DNA of 64,000 nt from assembly GCA_949283125.1 (NCBI GenBank), contig CASDRK010000006.1:1-64000 (forward strand), given 5' to 3'. The notes under the pieces were generated by a model, which saw nothing but the letters and a program-made list of their open reading frames with translations, ran no database searches and had not been told where the DNA came from. Origin of the DNA: an uncultured Clostridia bacterium (lineage in GTDB: Bacteria > Bacillota > Clostridia > Christensenellales > Borkfalkiaceae). Shown one piece after another: positions 1-6,385 of the stretch. How positions within the stretch are numbered: the first letter of the stretch is position 1; the number at the start of each line of letters is the position of its first letter. A program made the translations under genes and the position numbers.

Positions 1-9
1 CGCGACGCT

Positions 10-134
10 GGAGCAGGCGACGGGAGTCGCCGCTTGAGCGCGGCGCACGGAAAACAGCGGGTGTCCGCTGTTTTGTCGGCGGTAGAATCCGCCGACTGCC
101 CTCCCCTCGACTCCCGCATTGCATAATCTGCCCC
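10..134 (-). repeat. Structured tandem element, copy A (distal to tRNA-Gly)
   Basis: This is the second of two near-identical 125-bp units downstream of tRNA-Gly, with a period of 157 bp. Read on the minus strand it can fold into a closed multibranch structure. The outer stem pairs 134-128 with 16-10, including one G-U pair. A second stem pairs GGGAGTCG with CGACTCCC. Inside are perfect hairpins at 75-96 (8-bp stem) and 53-72 (8-bp stem), and a 5-bp GCCGC/GCGGC hairpin near 28-43. The last 21 bases (9-29) are identical to the 3' end of the tRNA gene. There is no credible ORF. The repeat and its dyads are seen directly. An RNA function, or an origin as a tRNA-derived or integrated element, is inference. 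Confidence 0.85.
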
Positions 135-166
135 AAAAAAAAGAGCCCTTACAGGCTCATTTTTTT
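135..166 (-). terminator. Intrinsic terminator between elements B and A
   Basis: A GAGCC/GGCTC stem with a six-base loop is flanked by A8 on one side and T7 on the other, so it could terminate in either direction. It lies exactly between the two 125-bp elements and would end transcription coming from tRNA-Gly and element B. Confidence 0.75.
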
Positions 167-291
167 GGAGCAGGGGACGGGAGTCGCTGCTTGAGCGCGG
201 CGCACGGAAAACAGCGGGTGTCCGCTGTTTTGTCGGCGGTAGAATCCGCCGACTGCCCTCCCCTCGACTCCCTCATTGCATAATCTGCTCC
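167..291 (-). repeat. Structured tandem element, copy B (proximal to tRNA-Gly)
   Basis: This is the first 125-bp unit after tRNA-Gly on the minus strand and differs from copy A at only a few positions. The outer 7-bp stem (GGAGCAG with CTGCTCC) is fully Watson-Crick here, while copy A has A to G at one stem position, which still pairs as G-U. The two central 8-bp hairpins are identical to those in copy A. The unit ends in the same CTGCTCCA as the tRNA gene, with one substitution in the shared 21-base segment. Retained pairing despite substitution hints at selection on structure, but two copies are too few to prove it. Confidence 0.85.
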
Positions 292-322
292 AAAAAAAAG
301 AGCCCTTACGGGCTAATTTTTT
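292..322 (-). terminator. Intrinsic terminator of tRNA-Gly
   Basis: It starts directly after the encoded CCA end of the tRNA. The minus strand reads AGCCC, a short loop, GGGCT, then eight T. It is a near copy of the terminator at 135-166, so the whole tRNA-tail, terminator and element unit appears to have been duplicated. Confidence 0.8.
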
Positions 323-397
323 TGGAGCAGGCGACGGGAGTCGAACCCGCCGAAATCAGCTTGGGAAGCTGACGCCATACCGATAGGCGACGCCTGC
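323..397 (-). tRNA. tRNA-Gly (anticodon CCC)
   Basis: The minus strand folds as a full cloverleaf. The acceptor stem GCAGGCG pairs with CGCCTGC. The anticodon stem TCAGC/GCTGA encloses the loop TTCCCAA, giving anticodon CCC. The T arm is GGCGGG-TTCGACT-CCCGTC. The discriminator base T is followed by an encoded CCA. The gene is single, with its own promoter-like box upstream and a terminator immediately downstream. Its last 21 bases recur in both downstream elements. Confidence 0.95.
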
Positions 398-417
398 ATT
401 TTTGTTTAACGCATTTA

Positions 418-423
418 CTATAA
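418..423 (-). promoter_or_regulatory. Probable -10 box of tRNA-Gly
   Basis: TATAGT on the minus strand lies about 20 bases before the tRNA 5' end in an AT-rich stretch. No good -35 hexamer was found at 16-18 bases, so this is a tentative call. Confidence 0.4.
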
Positions 424-506
424 CACATTTTATTCAAAAAGAAAAGCGGAATTGCACGTTTAAATTAAAATTTATTGGCAACAAATTGTTTTAAGGAGAT
501 AATTTT

Positions 507-1745
507 ATGAACCCTTTCAACGAAAAATGCAAGACTTTGGACAAAAACTTTATACCCATGAAAAAAATGTATCCCAAAAGCTACAATAAGGAACGCACCT
601 CGCCTTATACAAAAACGCGCGTGATACTGATGAACGGCACGGAATTTGAAAGCACGTGGTTCATGCATCAGTTTGCAAGGCACTGCGGAGAGCCCGAAAT
701 ACTTGCGGCGCTTGCAACCGTGCGCAGACAGGAGCAGCAACAGCAGAAGCGCATAAGCTGCCTGAAACCGCTGAACGAGAGCATACTGGAGACCACCATA
801 GGTTACGAACAGCTTGCGGTTGACCTTACGGCCACGCTTGCGCGCAACGAAAAGGACGAAAACAACATCAAGGCGCTGAATTTTGCGCTGTTGGAGGACT
901 TTGACCATCTTTACCGCTATGCCAACCTTTTAAAGACCGATAAGGGCATAGAAGCGGACACGCTTGTGGGCAAAATGACCGAAATAATGCCCGGCCGTCC
1001 CACCATTGCGGAGCACAGGTATCCCGCAGACGACCTTAAGCCGCACATGAACGGAGCCACGGCTGACCTGTACACAAAGCTTGTGGCCTCGACGATAACC
1101 GCCGCCGAGCAGCAGACCATGAACTATTACATGAACATCGCGCAGTGGTATAAAAACGACCTCGGGCGAAAGCTATATGCCGAAATAGGGATGATAGAGG
1201 AAGCGCACGTAACGCAGTACGAAAGCCTTAAGGATCCTACGATGACATGGCTTGAACAGTGGGTGCTGCACGAATACTGCGAGTGCTGGCTGTATTATTC
1301 CGCAATGCAGGACGAGAGCGACGAAGCCATAAAAAAGATTTGGAGCGAACACTTCAAAATGGAGGTATGCCATCTTAAGACTGCGGCAAAGCTTTTGAAG
1401 AAGTATGAAAACACTTCGTACGAAAAATGCGTCGGCAGCGGCGAATTCCCACAGCTTTTAAAGCTCGGCAGCAACAAGGAGTATATACGCCGCGTGCTCG
1501 GAAGCACCGTCACCCTCACGGCGGACAATATGGATTACCGCGATATAAAACGCATTTCCGACGACCACCGGTACTTCGACTATCAGAATTTTATGAGCGA
1601 CCCCGAAAAGGATCCCGCCCATCTGGTGATAGAAAAGGCCATTGAAAAGCTCGGCAAAGACTACCGCTATCAGGACAGCGAGCACCCGGTGAAGGAACTG
1701 CGCGACCGCACGCGCGACAACGTAAAGCTTGCGAGAACAAAATAA
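507..1745 (+). CDS. Ferritin-like superfamily protein, uncharacterised
   Basis: The 412-residue soluble protein has no signal peptide. The helical core holds acidic/His motifs typical of ferritin-like di-iron carboxylate proteins: E101 in GYEQLAVDL, E130 with H134 (EDFDH), E201, E231/E232 with H234 (EEAH), and E286 with H289 (EVCH). The last motif follows a long helix (EHFKMEVCHLKTAAKLL). The N-terminal ~85 and C-terminal ~110 residues match no domain I recognise. The start has an AAGGAG SD 8 bases upstream. It stands alone on the plus strand between the tRNA region and a convergent operon. Metal storage, oxidative stress defence or a redox activity are all possible. The superfamily call is pattern-based and the function unknown. 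Confidence 0.75.
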   Translation: MNPFNEKCKTLDKNFIPMKKMYPKSYNKERTSPYTKTRVILMNGTEFESTWFMHQFARHCGEPEILAALATVRRQEQQQQKRISCLKPLNESILETTIGYEQLAVDLTATLARNEKDENNIKALNFALLEDFDHLYRYANLLKTDKGIEADTLVGKMTEIMPGRPTIAEHRYPADDLKPHMNGATADLYTKLVASTITAAEQQTMNYYMNIAQWYKNDLGRKLYAEIGMIEEAHVTQYESLKDPTMTWLEQWVLHEYCECWLYYSAMQDESDEAIKKIWSEHFKMEVCHLKTAAKLLKKYENTSYEKCVGSGEFPQLLKLGSNKEYIRRVLGSTVTLTADNMDYRDIKRISDDHRYFDYQNFMSDPEKDPAHLVIEKAIEKLGKDYRYQDSEHPVKELRDRTRDNVKLARTK

Positions 1746-1785
1746 AGGAATTCCTTACTTTTCTTAATTTCAATGATTTAACTAC

Positions 1786-1824
1786 AGATTCACCCGCCGA
1801 CAAAATTTGCCGGCGGGTGAATCT
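1786..1824. terminator. Hairpin between convergent genes
   Basis: A 14-bp inverted repeat (AGATTCACCCGCCG and its complement) with an 11-base loop separates the plus-strand ferritin-like gene from the minus-strand DUF5662 gene. Neither strand has a clear U tract, so it may act as a shared, weak or factor-assisted terminator. Confidence 0.5.
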
Positions 1825-2374
1825 ATTCGGTCGCGTCCTGCCCGACGCGGCCGGTCTTTATAAACTTTTTAAGCTGTTTCAGCATATACCTTTCGCCCTT
1901 TTCGGCAAGCATGACGAGGAAATATTCCAGATCGCGGCAGGTTTGGGCGTTCATTCCCTCCTTGTGTGTGCGGCCGATAAAATATTCAAGCGGCTTGCCG
2001 TCGTTATATGCCTTGCCCGTGTATATCTTGCTTGCGGCTATCCTGTCGCAGATCATTTCGCCGAAGTAGCGCGCGGGCATCTTTACAAACACAAAATTGT
2101 TGTCCGCGCCGGAATCCACCCAATATTCAAAGTGGTGCCTGTTTCTGCCCTTGTGGTGCAGCCATGCGGCGGAATAGCCGAACAGCTCCCTCTCCCTCGC
2201 CTGCGGACTGCGGTCTCCCTGATAATATTTTGCGCCCGGCAGAAATTCCGACGGGCTGTATTTGGAAAGATCGTGCAAAAGCCCCTGCCTGTACAGTCCC
2301 ACTCTGAAGCACAGCCGCATCACCATGTGCCTGTGCCGCGTTATGGTGATCAGATGTCCGAAAAATTTTTTCAT
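1823..2374 (-). CDS. DUF5662 family protein
   Basis: The 183-residue protein resembles the DUF5662 family of Firmicutes, often encoded as a small HD-like protein. The N-terminal half has clustered His/Asp residues (HRHMVM, GLLHDLSKYSPSEF, HHKGRNRHHFEYW) that look like metal ligands of an HD-type hydrolase; HDLSK is the most HD-like. Its start overlaps the stop of the upstream metallo-hydrolase by ATGA, so the two are translationally coupled. It is the last gene of the operon before the hairpin at 1786. The family match is fairly confident; enzymatic activity is unproven. Confidence 0.8.
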   Translation of the reverse strand: MKKFFGHLITITRHRHMVMRLCFRVGLYRQGLLHDLSKYSPSEFLPGAKYYQGDRSPQARERELFGYSAAWLHHKGRNRHHFEYWVDSGADNNFVFVKMPARYFGEMICDRIAASKIYTGKAYNDGKPLEYFIGRTHKEGMNAQTCRDLEYFLVMLAEKGERYMLKQLKKFIKTGRVGQDATE

Positions 2375-3207
2375 ACAGTTATCGTAAGCCCGTCGTGCGC
2401 GGCCACAAACCCGCTGTCGGCGGCAAGTTTATCCATATCGGCCCGGTAGGGTCGGCAATTGTGAGAAAAATGGGTTAAAACGTTTACCGCGTCGCGGCCG
2501 ATCACGCCGGCGTTTTCGAGAGCGGAGCGTACGCAAAGAACGTCCGGCAGACCCATATGACGGGCAGAAAGGCCGCCTGCACGGGCGCCGAACGTACAGT
2601 CGTAGGCGACCACGTCGGCCCTGGCGCCGAGCTTAAGGAGAAATTCGACTGCTTCCCCGCGCAAATTGCCGGTGTCGTGAAGGTGCAGATATCCCCTGCC
2701 ACGCCTTTCTACATAGAAAAGCAAGGCGTCCTCGGCCGCGGTATGTTCTGCGGGGAGAGCGATGACCCTGCAATCCGCGACGAAAAATTCCTGAAAAGGC
2801 TTTATTTCGTTGAGACGTATCAGGGGCGCCACCTGCGGCTTCATTTCGCGCCTCGTGCACTCCGAAAAGACGCACAAAACTTCGGCATTGCCGAAGATAT
2901 CCAGAGTATTGCGGGACAGTTCGGCATATTTATATCCGCGCAGGATAAAGTCGTGCGCGTAAAAGTGGTCCATGTGCGAATGCGTCACCAATACGGCCGC
3001 GACAGAGGACAGATCCACCCCCATGGCAAACGCATGATAATAAGCTTCAGGCGGGAAATCTATCAGAATATCGTCGTCGATGAGCACCTGCGAGCGCGTA
3101 CGCACCTCGCTCATGCCGGCGGCGCGCACCGAGTTGCAGAAAGCGCAGGTGCAAAACATTGCGGGCACGCCTTCTGCCGCGCCCGTGCCTAAAAATTTTA
3201 TCTTCAT
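2371..3207 (-). CDS. PhnP-like metallo-beta-lactamase-fold hydrolase
   Basis: The protein of about 278 residues is an MBL-fold hydrolase most like PhnP-type phosphodiesterases. It starts MKIKFLGTGAAEGVP, the usual family N-terminus, followed by a cluster of small residues and Cys (FCTCAFC) that in PhnP relatives can bind structural zinc. The metal motif THSHMDHF (about residue 75) and later His/Asp residues (HLHDTGN, YDCTFG, LTHFSHN) complete the active site. I chose the ATG at 3207 over a TTG at 3249 because it begins at the conserved beta strand; neither has a clear SD. It overlaps the DUF5662 start by four bases. The substrate is unknown; cyclic phosphodiesters are likely. Confidence 0.85.
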   Translation of the reverse strand: MKIKFLGTGAAEGVPAMFCTCAFCNSVRAAGMSEVRTRSQVLIDDDILIDFPPEAYYHAFAMGVDLSSVAAVLVTHSHMDHFYAHDFILRGYKYAELSRNTLDIFGNAEVLCVFSECTRREMKPQVAPLIRLNEIKPFQEFFVADCRVIALPAEHTAAEDALLFYVERRGRGYLHLHDTGNLRGEAVEFLLKLGARADVVAYDCTFGARAGGLSARHMGLPDVLCVRSALENAGVIGRDAVNVLTHFSHNCRPYRADMDKLAADSGFVAAHDGLTITV

Positions 3208-3279
3208 AAACAACAGCCGCGCGTCGATGCGCGCGTTTATACACGACAACAGGCAGGGCGAAGCATTTCGCCCTGCCGG

Positions 3280-3717
3280 TCAGATCTCGTAGATAATCGT
3301 AACGGGCCCGTCGTTGAACTGCTCTATTTTCATATCCGCGCCGAAAACGCCCGTCCGCACGGTTATGCCGAGCGAACGGAGTTGCTCGGCCACGCTCATG
3401 TAAAGCTCGTTTGCCCGTTCGGGACGCTCTGCCAGAGTAAAACCCGGACGATTGCCGTGCGAGCAATCGCCGTAAAGGGTGAACTGCGATATGAGCAGCA
3501 CCTCCCCGCCCACGTCGGCAACGGACAGATTCATCTTTCCGTTATCGTCCTCGAATATGCGCAGACGGGATATCTTTCCCGCCATCTGCGCGCACAGCGA
3601 ACGCTCGTCGCCCGCCTTTATGCCGAGATAGACGGCCAGCCCGAAGGGTATTTCGGATATGAGCCTGCCGTCCACCGAAAGCGTTGTGCGCTTTACGCGC
3701 TGTATGACAGCCTTCAT
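3280..3717 (-). CDS. dtd: D-aminoacyl-tRNA deacylase
   Basis: The 145-residue protein matches Dtd along its full length. It starts MKAVIQRV, has the conserved SQFTLYGD segment (about 78-85) that holds the catalytic region, and ends with NDGPVTI, containing the Gly-cisPro motif's partner. Dtd removes D-amino acids and glycine mischarged on tRNAs in the cytoplasm. It lies downstream of efp and upstream of the PhnP-like gene on the same strand, consistent with a translation-quality operon. Confidence 0.95.
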   Translation of the reverse strand: MKAVIQRVKRTTLSVDGRLISEIPFGLAVYLGIKAGDERSLCAQMAGKISRLRIFEDDNGKMNLSVADVGGEVLLISQFTLYGDCSHGNRPGFTLAERPERANELYMSVAEQLRSLGITVRTGVFGADMKIEQFNDGPVTIIYEI

Positions 3718-3810
3718 TGCATTCCTTTGTTCGGTGTACCCGGATATGCGGCATGCCGGTCAGGCGGCGCAAAAGCGACCGCAAAGAGCCGGCGTTGCGC
3801 GCATACGCGA

Positions 3811-4386
3811 TTATTTGCCCACGCGGGACATGTACTCGCCGCTGCGGGTGTCGATGCGTATGACTTCGCCCTCTTCTATGAACATGGGCACCTGAATGGT
3901 TGCGCCCGTCTCCACTTTGGCGTTTTTCATGGCGTTGGTGGCCGTGTTGCCCTTTACACCAGGTTCGCACTCTATTATCTTGAGTTCGACAAAGTTTTCG
4001 GGCTCGACGGAGAATGCGTTGCCATAAAGGAACTTGATGGTTACGGTGTCGTTCTCTTTGATGTACTTGAGCGCATCCTCGACCTGATCGAAGTTGAGCG
4101 TTGTCATTTCAAAAGAATCGGGATCCATGAAATAGTAGAACTCGCCATCGGTGTACGAATAAGTCATCTTTCTCGTTTCGACCTGAGCGGTTTCGAGCTT
4201 GGTGGTGGGGTTGAAGGTTATATCCGAAAGCACCTGACCCGTGACAACGTTTTTGAGAGTGGCGCGCACGAACGCCGCACCCTTGCCGGGCTTGACGTGC
4301 TGGAAATCGGTTACCGTGTAAACGCCCTTGTTGTTGTATTCGAAAGTTACGCCCTTTCTGATGTCGCCTGCTAAAATGGATGCCAT
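3811..4386 (-). CDS. efp: Elongation factor P
   Basis: The 191-residue protein has the three-domain EF-P organisation. It starts with the KOW-like N-terminal domain and carries [12 protein letters not shown], with the tip lysine that corresponds to position 32-34 of the family. The C-terminal OB domains end with [25 protein letters not shown], the family signature (split here: GATIQVPMF then [10 protein letters not shown]). EF-P relieves ribosomes stalled at polyproline. An AGGAGA SD is 9 bases before the ATG. It follows the M24 aminopeptidase gene, a common pairing in Firmicutes. Confidence 0.97.
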   Translation of the reverse strand: MASILAGDIRKGVTFEYNNKGVYTVTDFQHVKPGKGAAFVRATLKNVVTGQVLSDITFNPTTKLETAQVETRKMTYSYTDGEFYYFMDPDSFEMTTLNFDQVEDALKYIKENDTVTIKFLYGNAFSVEPENFVELKIIECEPGVKGNTATNAMKNAKVETGATIQVPMFIEEGEVIRIDTRSGEYMSRVGK

Positions 4387-4431
4387 ATGGTTATTCTCCT
4401 AAAAATAATTTTTTGCGTTGGATTTTAATGA

Positions 4432-5484
4432 TTATAAGATAACGAGAGATTTGTCGCTGTCGGTGAGACTGACGACCTTTCCGTCCCGCAAAGTTACGGT
4501 GTCCTCTATTCTTATGCCGAATTGCCCCTCGAAATATACCCCGGGCTCGTCCGAGAAGACCATGCCGTTTTCAAACACCTGCTCGCTGCCCGGCGAAAGG
4601 TTGGGCAGTTCGTGAATGTTTATGCCTATGCCGTGCCCGAGAGAGTGAGTGAAATATCTGCCCAGACCGTGCTCTTCCAGATAGCCGCGGGCTATCGCGT
4701 CGCCTTCCCGCCCCGTCATGCCGCACGTAAACTTCTCCTTTACGAGCATGTGGGCTTCCAGCACGCGGGCATACGCCTTTTTGAAATCGTCGTGCCTGCC
4801 GTCGTCGCCGAAAAGCAGCGTGCGCGTGCAGTCCGAACAATACCCGCCGACCTTGCAACCGAAGTCTATGAGCACTATGTCGCCGAATTTGAGCGGAGAC
4901 GAACCCGTTTCGTGATGGGGCACGCTGGAATGAGCGCCGAAAGCGCAGATGGTGGCAAAGCTTGTGCCGGACGCTCCGTGACGGCGCATTTCGTACTCGA
5001 GCAGAGCCGCCGCTTCATTTTCGGTCATGCCCTCCTTTATCTGCGGCAGCAGAGCGATGAACGCTTCGTCCGCCGCAACGCAGGCGGCTTTTATGCTCTG
5101 CAGTTCCCCGGAAGACTTTACGGCCATGGCCTGCGCGAATGCCGACGTACTGTCGACAACTTCGTGCCCGGCTTCCCTTATCGCAATGTACTCGGCCGCG
5201 TTGGCCTTTCCCACGGCCAGCCCGACCGAACCGTATGCCCGGAGAAGTTCTGCAAGCTTTGTGCCCTTGGGATACTCCTCCGTCGTTATGCCCTGTTTAA
5301 CGCTCTTTTTTGCGGCTTCGAGATAGCGGCTGTCGGTATAAAATTTTGTGCCGCTTCCGTCAACCACCACCACACCGAACGAGCTCTGAAATCCTGTCAG
5401 ATAAAATCTTAAATCTTCCTGCGTGACGACGAGGGCGTCCGCCCCGACGGCGGAATATATTTCGTCAGAAAGTAAATTTTTCAT
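4432..5484 (-). CDS. M24 family Xaa-Pro aminopeptidase
   Basis: The 350-residue protein has a creatinase-type N-terminal domain (1-125) and a pita-bread M24 metallopeptidase domain. The metal ligands are visible in order: DFG (VLIDFGCKV), D in SDCTRT, H in SLGHGIG, E in SDEPGVY and E in GIRIEDTV. It would remove N-terminal residues preceding proline in the cytoplasm. A consensus promoter (5506-5534) lies just upstream, giving a 5' UTR of only about 15 bases with no SD. It is transcribed with efp and probably dtd. Confidence 0.93.
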   Translation of the reverse strand: MKNLLSDEIYSAVGADALVVTQEDLRFYLTGFQSSFGVVVVDGSGTKFYTDSRYLEAAKKSVKQGITTEEYPKGTKLAELLRAYGSVGLAVGKANAAEYIAIREAGHEVVDSTSAFAQAMAVKSSGELQSIKAACVAADEAFIALLPQIKEGMTENEAAALLEYEMRRHGASGTSFATICAFGAHSSVPHHETGSSPLKFGDIVLIDFGCKVGGYCSDCTRTLLFGDDGRHDDFKKAYARVLEAHMLVKEKFTCGMTGREGDAIARGYLEEHGLGRYFTHSLGHGIGINIHELPNLSPGSEQVFENGMVFSDEPGVYFEGQFGIRIEDTVTLRDGKVVSLTDSDKSLVIL

Positions 5485-5505
5485 ATCTGTATATCTGTCA
5501 AAAAT

Positions 5506-5534
5506 ATTTTATCAGAAACGCGCGCGCATGTCAA
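5506..5534 (-). promoter_or_regulatory. Sigma-70/A-type promoter of the aminopeptidase-efp operon
   Basis: TTGACA (5534-5529), a 17-base spacer and TAAAAT (5511-5506) on the minus strand. It overlaps the stop codon of the upstream endonuclease-like gene, so a new transcription unit starts within the end of the large translation cluster. Confidence 0.8.
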
Positions 5535-6385
5535 CATCCGGCGACGCGTAAATAGATATCCTTCATGGTGCGGGCGTCCTCGGCCTGCGTGCCGTCGGAC
5601 TCGCTGACTATGTAGGGTTCGAGTTCAAGCTCCTTGATAACTTCGGCAAGAGGTTCGAATTCGGGGCCGTAAACGACGTCGTCGAACGTGAGATGTTTTA
5701 TCTCGCCCCTGCCGCCGTACATTATCTTTGAAAAATGCACGTGGAAATTTTTAACTCTGTCGTACCCGAGCTCGTCTATCGCATATTCCAGCCGCGACTT
5801 GTAATCCGCAGCCGTTTTAAGGCTGCCCTGCTCGCGAGCGTTGATGTGCCCGAAATCTATGGCGGGAGTGAACACGCGGTCCGTTTTGCAAAACTCCACT
5901 ATTTCCTCAAGCGTGCCTATCTGCGCAAGCTTGCCCATGGTCTCCGGGCAGAACATAAGATCTTCCAGACCGTTTTCGTATATCATGTCGCGCAGGACCT
6001 TCAGCCTGTCGGCCGTCCGCGACACCGCTTCCCCGCGCGACGCCTTGCCCTGCGCCGCGGGATGAAAGACCAGCCGCTTCCCGCCGAGCAACTTTAAATA
6101 CTTCGCGCTGTCCAGCACGTAGCCGTAAGACTTTTTTACGGCTTCGTCGTCGGGATTGGCAAAGTTGATGAAATAGGGCGCGTGAACGCTTATTTCCTTG
6201 CCGGCTTCCGCAAAAGCGCGGCCTATCTTTACGGCCTTGTCGGCCGAAAGCATAATGCCCCTCCCGAAGGAATACTCAAAACAGTCCAGGCCGAATTTGT
6301 CAAGATACTCCGGCGCCTGCTCCGTGTGCTTGTATCCCATCAGGTAAAAGCTTGCGCTGTTGCCGCTCGGCCCGAATTTAATCAT
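5531..6385 (-). CDS. Endonuclease IV / AP endonuclease family 2 TIM-barrel protein
   Basis: The 284-residue protein has the endonuclease IV (Nfo) pattern of metal ligands: HAPYF, VFHPA, CPETMG, AIDFGHINA, HVHFS, then an EIKH segment where Nfo has Asp-x-His, and a final Glu in SESDG. The best activity guess is incision at abasic sites in DNA repair, though sugar-isomerase relatives share the fold. I placed the start at MIKFGPSG (6385), because the upstream in-frame stretch is only the shadow of the RibF acidic tail. It overlaps the ribF stop by eight bases and is the last gene of the cluster. Confidence 0.85.
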   Translation of the reverse strand: MIKFGPSGNSASFYLMGYKHTEQAPEYLDKFGLDCFEYSFGRGIMLSADKAVKIGRAFAEAGKEISVHAPYFINFANPDDEAVKKSYGYVLDSAKYLKLLGGKRLVFHPAAQGKASRGEAVSRTADRLKVLRDMIYENGLEDLMFCPETMGKLAQIGTLEEIVEFCKTDRVFTPAIDFGHINAREQGSLKTAADYKSRLEYAIDELGYDRVKNFHVHFSKIMYGGRGEIKHLTFDDVVYGPEFEPLAEVIKELELEPYIVSESDGTQAEDARTMKDIYLRVAGC

